A DNA stretch of 64,000 bases. Origin: Rhabditophanes sp. KR3021 (Eukaryota; Nematoda; Chromadorea; Rhabditida; Alloionematidae). Positions 60,201 through 64,000 of this stretch are shown piece after piece. The notes beneath the pieces were generated by a model. That model was given only the letters and a program-made list of their open reading frames with translations. It made no database searches and was not told the origin of the DNA. A program made the position numbers and the translations under genes. Location of the stretch: assembly GCA_963281155.1 (NCBI GenBank), contig CAUJLY010000002.1, positions 3,472,001 to 3,536,000 on the forward strand. The letters are read 5' to 3'. Each line of letters opens with the position of its first letter. Position 1 is the stretch's first letter.

Positions 60201-60424
60201 GTTTTACTAGATTTTTGACACTTAATATCATTTTTAGAACAATAATTGTTAGGAGTAGATTTTTTTAATAAAACATCTTTAATAGATGATGTTTTCATCC
60301 GTTTATGACATTCAACATCGTCTATGGCACAATATGTTATGTTCGCTTCAATTATATTTAGTGTAAAATATAAAAGAAAAACTAATAACAAGACAAGAAA
60401 CGATTTTTCTTTTAATCGCGACAT
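51274..60424 (-). CDS. Mesh-like NIDO-AMOP-VWD-Sushi transmembrane protein (complete)
   Basis: Twenty-one inferred exons join to about 1,459 residues, the size of insect Mesh, a septate-junction protein. Order: signal peptide ([18 protein letters not shown], exon 60071-60424); KIRKKR and GRKKR furin-like sites; NIDO region ([26 protein letters not shown] part at 57547-57711); IPT-like segment ([16 protein letters not shown]); AMOP ([42 protein letters not shown]); VWD ([34 protein letters not shown]); Sushi (SCGPLIKN to GAWVWC); one transmembrane helix; and a cytoplasmic tail with three NPF motifs. Most junctions agree in phase. Two of them only fit with GA-AG splice sites (57199, 52691) and one is GC-AG (57836). 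The exon end at 55711 is uncertain. Introns 58544-60070 and 52814-53468 carry antisense nuclease genes. Confidence 0.88.
52366..52434 (+). pseudogene. Short N-terminal fragment of an intron-borne gene
   Basis: In the 525-base Mesh-like intron 52167-52691, on the opposite strand, an ATG opens [20 protein letters not shown] and stops after 22 codons. The basic KSRKRK start resembles those of the relics at 58949 ([12 protein letters not shown]) and 19468 (MTMKRQLSDSSN). It is too short to be sure, but the rest of the intron is non-coding. Confidence 0.3.
53061..53405 (+). pseudogene. HNH homing endonuclease (second), antisense in a Mesh-like gene intron
   Basis: The plus strand reads [17 protein letters not shown], then [20 protein letters not shown] with [11 protein letters not shown], then [20 protein letters not shown]. 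This is the complete beta-beta-alpha HNH_3 core (His, Asn and following Asn in place) plus the NUMOD1-like (I-D-x-x-G-x-x-x-x-I-F-x-S) start. The N-terminal NUMOD4 part is missing or decayed; a basic start, [19 protein letters not shown], lies at 52919 but is followed by stops. The host intron 52814-53468 (655 bases) is close in size to the other HNH intron (619). It splits the conserved end of the VWD region (KYWGA|YMPVYWP). Probably no longer a full enzyme. Confidence 0.82.
58544..60070 (-). mobile_element. First intron of the Mesh-like gene hosting a nuclease relic
   Basis: A 1527-base phase-0 intron, CTTG|GTTAGTTTT to GCTAATTTAG|GAT. It separates the signal-peptide exon from the rest. The relic at 58949-59864 is antisense; the flanks (58560-58930 and 59870-60060) are AT-rich. 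Confidence 0.65.
58949..59864 (+). pseudogene. Restriction-endonuclease-like homing nuclease relic
   Basis: Starts [20 protein letters not shown] and passes the acidic [15 protein letters not shown]. Shifted frames give [19 protein letters not shown] and, after its own 46-base intron (59338-59383), [20 protein letters not shown]. Next come [19 protein letters not shown] and [19 protein letters not shown] (Cys cluster). The end reads [14 protein letters not shown] in one frame and [20 protein letters not shown] plus HLIKISYS in the next. The LLxEIDGxxH ... FxKQQxxDxxKNxYCxxNNIxLIRIxY pattern is that of the PD-(D/E)XK-fold homing nucleases common in phages and large DNA viruses. Several frameshifts and stops break it. 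It lies antisense in the first intron of the Mesh-like gene. Confidence 0.65.
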
Positions 60425-62182
60425 TTAAACAAATTATGATGTCTAAAAAAAGCTTGTCCAAAACACTTTTACCGCAACGATCTAAATTAGGAGTAAATAT
60501 GTGAATGTGATAGTGTATCAAGGTAATTGAATGCATACAAACCGTACTATCTTTGGCTCATAAATTGAAATTACTATCAGTTAGTATCTCCTTTTATTGA
60601 CACTAATCGTTTCGTCTTCTGTAAGACTTCTTCAATTAAAACTTGTGAAATAGAAGGATGCTACATTCTAAGGTACAATAAGATAAGGCCGTAAGTGTCA
60701 TAGATCTTGTTGGGGGTCTTATAATAATTAATCCCATCAAAGGCTAATTTAATTAAAACTTAACTATGATCAAGAGTATTTTTTACATTTAAAATTAATT
60801 GATTTCTTTATTACCATTTTATACCATAATTACTCATGTATTAAAAATTGTTAATTTTGTTCACGATATCCAAATATATTTGTTTAATAATAAACATTTT
60901 ATTGCTTTTCCATGTCTTAAAAACACTTTAAAAGGCATGTTAATTCGTAGATACATGTTAAATTAATTATATGATAACATTTATAGTTGAATGAATATAT
61001 TGGGGGTCTATGCTCAATAATCATGAAGTAAATATTTGTTAGTATCATCAAGTGACAGTGCTTGTTTATACTTTTTAATATGATTGTGATGTTCTTTTTT
61101 TAAAAGTAACTTTTATCAGGCAAGTCTTCATAAATTATAATGCATTAATTTATATCAAGAGAAAGGAATATATGATCAGGATACAGTTTATTATCAATGA
61201 AAAAGGTGAACATTCCTACAAATAAATTTACTATCTTATATAAAAGTACAATAAGCTTAGTCATATTTCAGATTATATTATTATTAAATTTATTATTTTT
61301 ATATTTTGGATCACAATTACATACTTGGGTTTCAATTTATTCTAGATATTCTTTCGATTTGTACTTGATGATTTCATTTGGATATCCGGCATTGAGTATA
61401 ATTACAAGTATTTTAATTGTTCAATATGTAGCACTTATTTAGTTGCTTTTCTAATTTATTTATTCTTAAGAACAGGGATGTTAAAAGTTAAACAAACAAA
61501 CTAAAATAAGTAATCAGTATAAACGTATTAAATCTGATACATTTTTTATGTTATCAAAGTTTTTTTAATCTGCGGAACATTAAAACGATTCAGTCTTGGA
61601 AAAAGTGTTTAACTTATGTTAAGATTAAAGATGTTGTATTAATAAATTTATTAAAACAAATAGAATTGAAATTATACAAAGAATATAGAAATGTCTGACT
61701 TCACTGATTAAATATATGTGATTGGTAGTTTAATGTCGAATAACTATGAACAGATTATTATAATAACATTTAACCTATTACAAAATCAAATTTAGAACGT
61801 TCTTTGAATCTCCTCAAACAATAAAAATGACAAAAAATCATACACTGCCAGTGAACTTAATCTGATTTGCTTAATTAAGACCTTTGTAAAATGAGAGTCT
61901 TTTTAAACTTTTCAAGGATTTTTTAAGTTTATTTTGATACAATTACATAATTAGTGTATATTCGGACTAAATCCCCCAAAAAAAAAGATTAGTAACATTA
62001 GATATCAAAATGATCTTAATCGCTAAATTTGGATTAAAATAATCAAATTGCTTATCATTTAAAAACACCTCAAATTTGTATGTATAAGCGCATTAATAAA
62101 TGTTTAGTTGCTTGCAACTCATTTCATCTGGTGTTCGAAAATGCCACTTTGCTTTAAAATAGCTTTGATTTGATGAATTAAC
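60425..62182. other. Spacer with a possible receptor fragment at 61197-61442
   Basis: AT-rich region upstream of the Mesh-like gene. The only protein-like stretch is a plus-strand ORF at 61197-61442 (81 codons) with two hydrophobic segments, SLVIFQIILLLNLLFLYFG and DLYLMISFGYPALSIITSIL. The second resembles the last span of nematode chemoreceptors, so this may be a receptor pseudogene. Nothing else is seen. Confidence 0.35.
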
Positions 62183-62301
62183 GCTTACACTCATATCATG
62201 TTGAAAGCACCTCATCCCGTTCGATCTGAGCAATGAATCAATTTCGAGCTACCTTAGTACTTGGATCGGAGACGTCCTGGGAATCCGTAGTGGTGTAAGC
62301 T
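62183..62301 (+). rRNA. 5S ribosomal RNA gene (divergent, possibly a pseudogene)
   Basis: 119 bases, the standard 5S length. The 5' and 3' ends pair perfectly over eight bases (GCTTACAC with GTGTAAGC). The segments CATCCCGTTCGATCTG and TAGTACTTGGATCGGAGACG with CCTGGGAATCC match eukaryotic 5S, including the internal-promoter region. The stretch between them (GAGCAATGAATCAATTTCGAG) departs from the usual AAGTTAAGC loop, so the gene may be a diverged variant or a decayed copy. Only TTT, not TTTT, follows. No spliced-leader RNA gene is seen beside it. Confidence 0.75.
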
Positions 62302-62870
62302 TTGTGCTACACTTAGATAATATTTTAAATATTTGCGAGACATTTTATATTTAATTGCTTCGGTTAATCCTCCTAAACGTTTAGAAGTAAGATCAATATT
62401 GCGTCTATCCTTGTAAGTAATATATACAAATATTTCTTGGATAATTTTTTTACCTTTCTCAGTGTTGACTGTGATGGCGGAAAACTTCTTTTGAATTTGA
62501 GATCAAGTACGGTTTGAGCAATCATTAAATACGCAATATTCTATTCTAACCAGACTGTACCGATTTCTAAATCATTGTCTTGTCAACTGTTGTTCTTTCT
62601 GCATAATTCTAACCCAATTCAGTTGAGGCTACATTTAATAACTAAGGAATAGATGGAAATCCAGATTCTTAAATTGTGTTTCTCCAGAGTCAAACAATTT
62701 TACATGATGCAACATTTAATCATAAAAATTTGAACTGCTTTAAAAAGCCACTAAAAATGATGATATCCGTCTTTACGACTTGGTTCGTTTGAATATTATG
62801 CACTAAAATATGTGTGTCATCATTTTTAAGACTTTGTATTGAAATATCATCAATTTTAGATGTTGTCTCT
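62254..62870 (-). pseudogene. Decayed unknown gene overlapping the 5S region
   Basis: The minus strand holds protein-like pieces in changing frames: IDDISIQSLKNDDTHILVHN and KTDIIIFSGFLKQF (about 62860-62720); AYLMIAQTVLDLKFKRSF with PPSQSTLRK (about 62540-62460); and, after a 44-base intron-like gap, DRRNIDLTSKRLGGLTEAIK with MSRKYLKYYL (about 62415-62315), running on to a stop at 62254 inside the 5S-like sequence. No family is recognised. It may be another relic of the intron-borne kind, but no host gene is visible here. Confidence 0.35.
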
Positions 62871-63124
62871 CACATGGAAAACTTTTTAATTTTCGTTCAA
62901 CCAGCACGCGACTCTTTTAACTTCAATTTACCCGCTATTCCACCAAGATTTTGTATTTAAGTAGTACTTTTTTCATAAAGATATTCATTATTAGATTTTT
63001 TTAATTGAAATTGCATTCGAAAGTATATTGCGACTTTCTAAATTACATATCTTACTAAATCGATGATATATTTATAGGCTTTCCTAAACCAAAATCTGCA
63101 AGTAACTAATATTTTTGTGAAGTC

Positions 63125-64000
63125 ATGGATAAGCCGTTGAAAAGAAAACATGTCTTTTCTTCGAATGGACAGGACAACATCCATGAAAACCAATTAACTG
63201 TAACTTTTATCTCATCACTTTGTCTTTATATTTTATAGAACTCAATAAAGAAATCCCGCTATACGTCACCATCGCCACCCATTGGCACTGTCGAAAAAGA
63301 AAATGATAAAAATGGGTGTGTTGAAGTGTTCACGTCTTTCAAACAAACTCACACGGAACCTACAAATGGAATTTTAAGTGAAAATAATGGAGATATCACA
63401 AACCAAGAACCATTCAAAAGAGACGCTACTTATCTTGGTATTGAAAGTGAGAATACTTGTGTAGCTGGAATCCCGTCTGCTGAAGATTTTTTGAGGAAAC
63501 TACTCAGTGAAGTTTGTAATCAAAATGATGGAAGTGTCGAGGAAAAGGATAATTCCCTCGGCATTGAAGACGAGACTGCTTGTGTAGCTGAAGTACCGTT
63601 TGCTGAAGATCTTTTCAATAAGCTTCTCAGTAAAGTTTCGAATGGAAGTGTCGAAGAGGAACAAACTACCAATGATGAAGGTAGCCTTAATTTTACCGCC
63701 TTTGATCCCTTAAGTCATTTTGCTGCGTTGGTAACTTCTGCCGATCCTCTGTCAAAGGGTACCTCCAAAGGCAAAGCGATGAATAAGAGCACTGTCGAAC
63801 ATTGCCCTGCTCCTTTGAAGTTTTACAATCCTACAAAGAGGTTTATTGGCTTAGACTACAATAGAGTCGGAGAGCTAGTGACTTTGGAAAAACCCACAAG
63901 ATTGTTTGGTGGAAAGATGAGTGATGAAAGACAAAACTTTGCATATGCTAAACTCAACCGCCTGATGGAGACAATGGTTCATTTCACTGAACAAACGTCT
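63125..64000 (+). CDS. Unknown protein with a basic N-terminus and internal duplication (runs off the window)
   Basis: Exon 1 (63125-63199, MDKPLKRKHVFSSNGQDN) and exon 2 (63239 to the window end) are separated by a 39-base intron (GTAACT...TTTATAG) and stay open for 279 codons. Residues about 75-115 and 117-153 are a duplication: LGIESENTCVAGIPSAEDFL then KLLSEVCN, versus LGIEDETACVAEVPFAEDLF then KLLSKVSN. Downstream are FYNPTKRFIGLDYNRVGELV and KPTRLFGGKMSDER. I do not recognise a domain. The short basic start (PLKRK) resembles the intron-borne relics, so it may be an intact relative, but that is inference. The codon pattern is clean and the gene looks functional. Confidence 0.65.

Overview
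The window looks like the nuclear genome of a small invertebrate, most likely a nematode. It is AT-rich. Most introns are tiny (35-60 bases) with T-rich ...TTTTAG ends, and genes are interleaved on both strands. Two features favour a nematode: a divergent seven-transmembrane chemoreceptor, and a splice acceptor just upstream of a start codon (22396) that suits spliced-leader trans-splicing. The species is not identifiable from the sequence alone.

Layout. 1-20146 (+) is the 3' part of a giant protein 4.1-like gene: the end of its FERM domain, a 13-kb repetitive exon, then the 4.1 C-terminal domain. An unrelated gene (1531-2976, -) lies in one of its introns. 22413-26332 (+) is a second, compact protein 4.1 paralogue. 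26.3-32.3 kb holds small membrane proteins, a chemoreceptor (28720-29695, +), a BTB/BACK protein (29770-30643, -) and nucleoporin NUP54 (30918-32293, +). 32710-39224 (-) is a complete AC9-like adenylyl cyclase. After a 4.2-kb AT-rich gap come TMEM144 (43394-44811, +), a small membrane protein, a LIM-nebulin-SH3 protein of LASP type (45593-48236, -), and a Mesh-like NIDO/AMOP/VWD/Sushi transmembrane protein (51274-60424, -). The right end carries a 5S rRNA-like gene (62183-62301) and the start of an unknown gene (63125 onward, +).

The most unusual signal is in the longer introns. Nearly every intron of 0.5-2 kb carries a separate protein-coding gene or relic, and in each case it lies antisense to the host gene. 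Two are recognisable HNH homing endonucleases: one with NUMOD4-, HNH- and helix-turn-helix-like parts in the second 4.1 gene (22823-23358), and one in the Mesh-like gene (53061-53405). One is a restriction-endonuclease-like nuclease relic (58949-59864) and one has a GIY-YIG-like motif (about 36.44-36.55 kb). Several others share a basic N-terminus followed by an acidic SSxDE stretch. One intron, about 1.16 kb long and running from splice donor to splice acceptor, is nearly identical in two unrelated genes (18450-19613 in 4.1 and, inverted, 34364-35525 in the cyclase). The two 4.1 paralogues act as empty-site controls: each lacks the element-bearing intron of the other at the aligned position. 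I interpret this as a family of mobile spliceosomal introns associated with homing-type nucleases. Most of the nuclease copies are decayed.

The cellular genes share a theme of cell cortex, junctions and cytoskeleton (two 4.1 proteins, LASP, Mesh), but there is no operon-like coupling. Several conserved ORFs are broken by single-base differences at A/T runs, and these are probably assembly errors.
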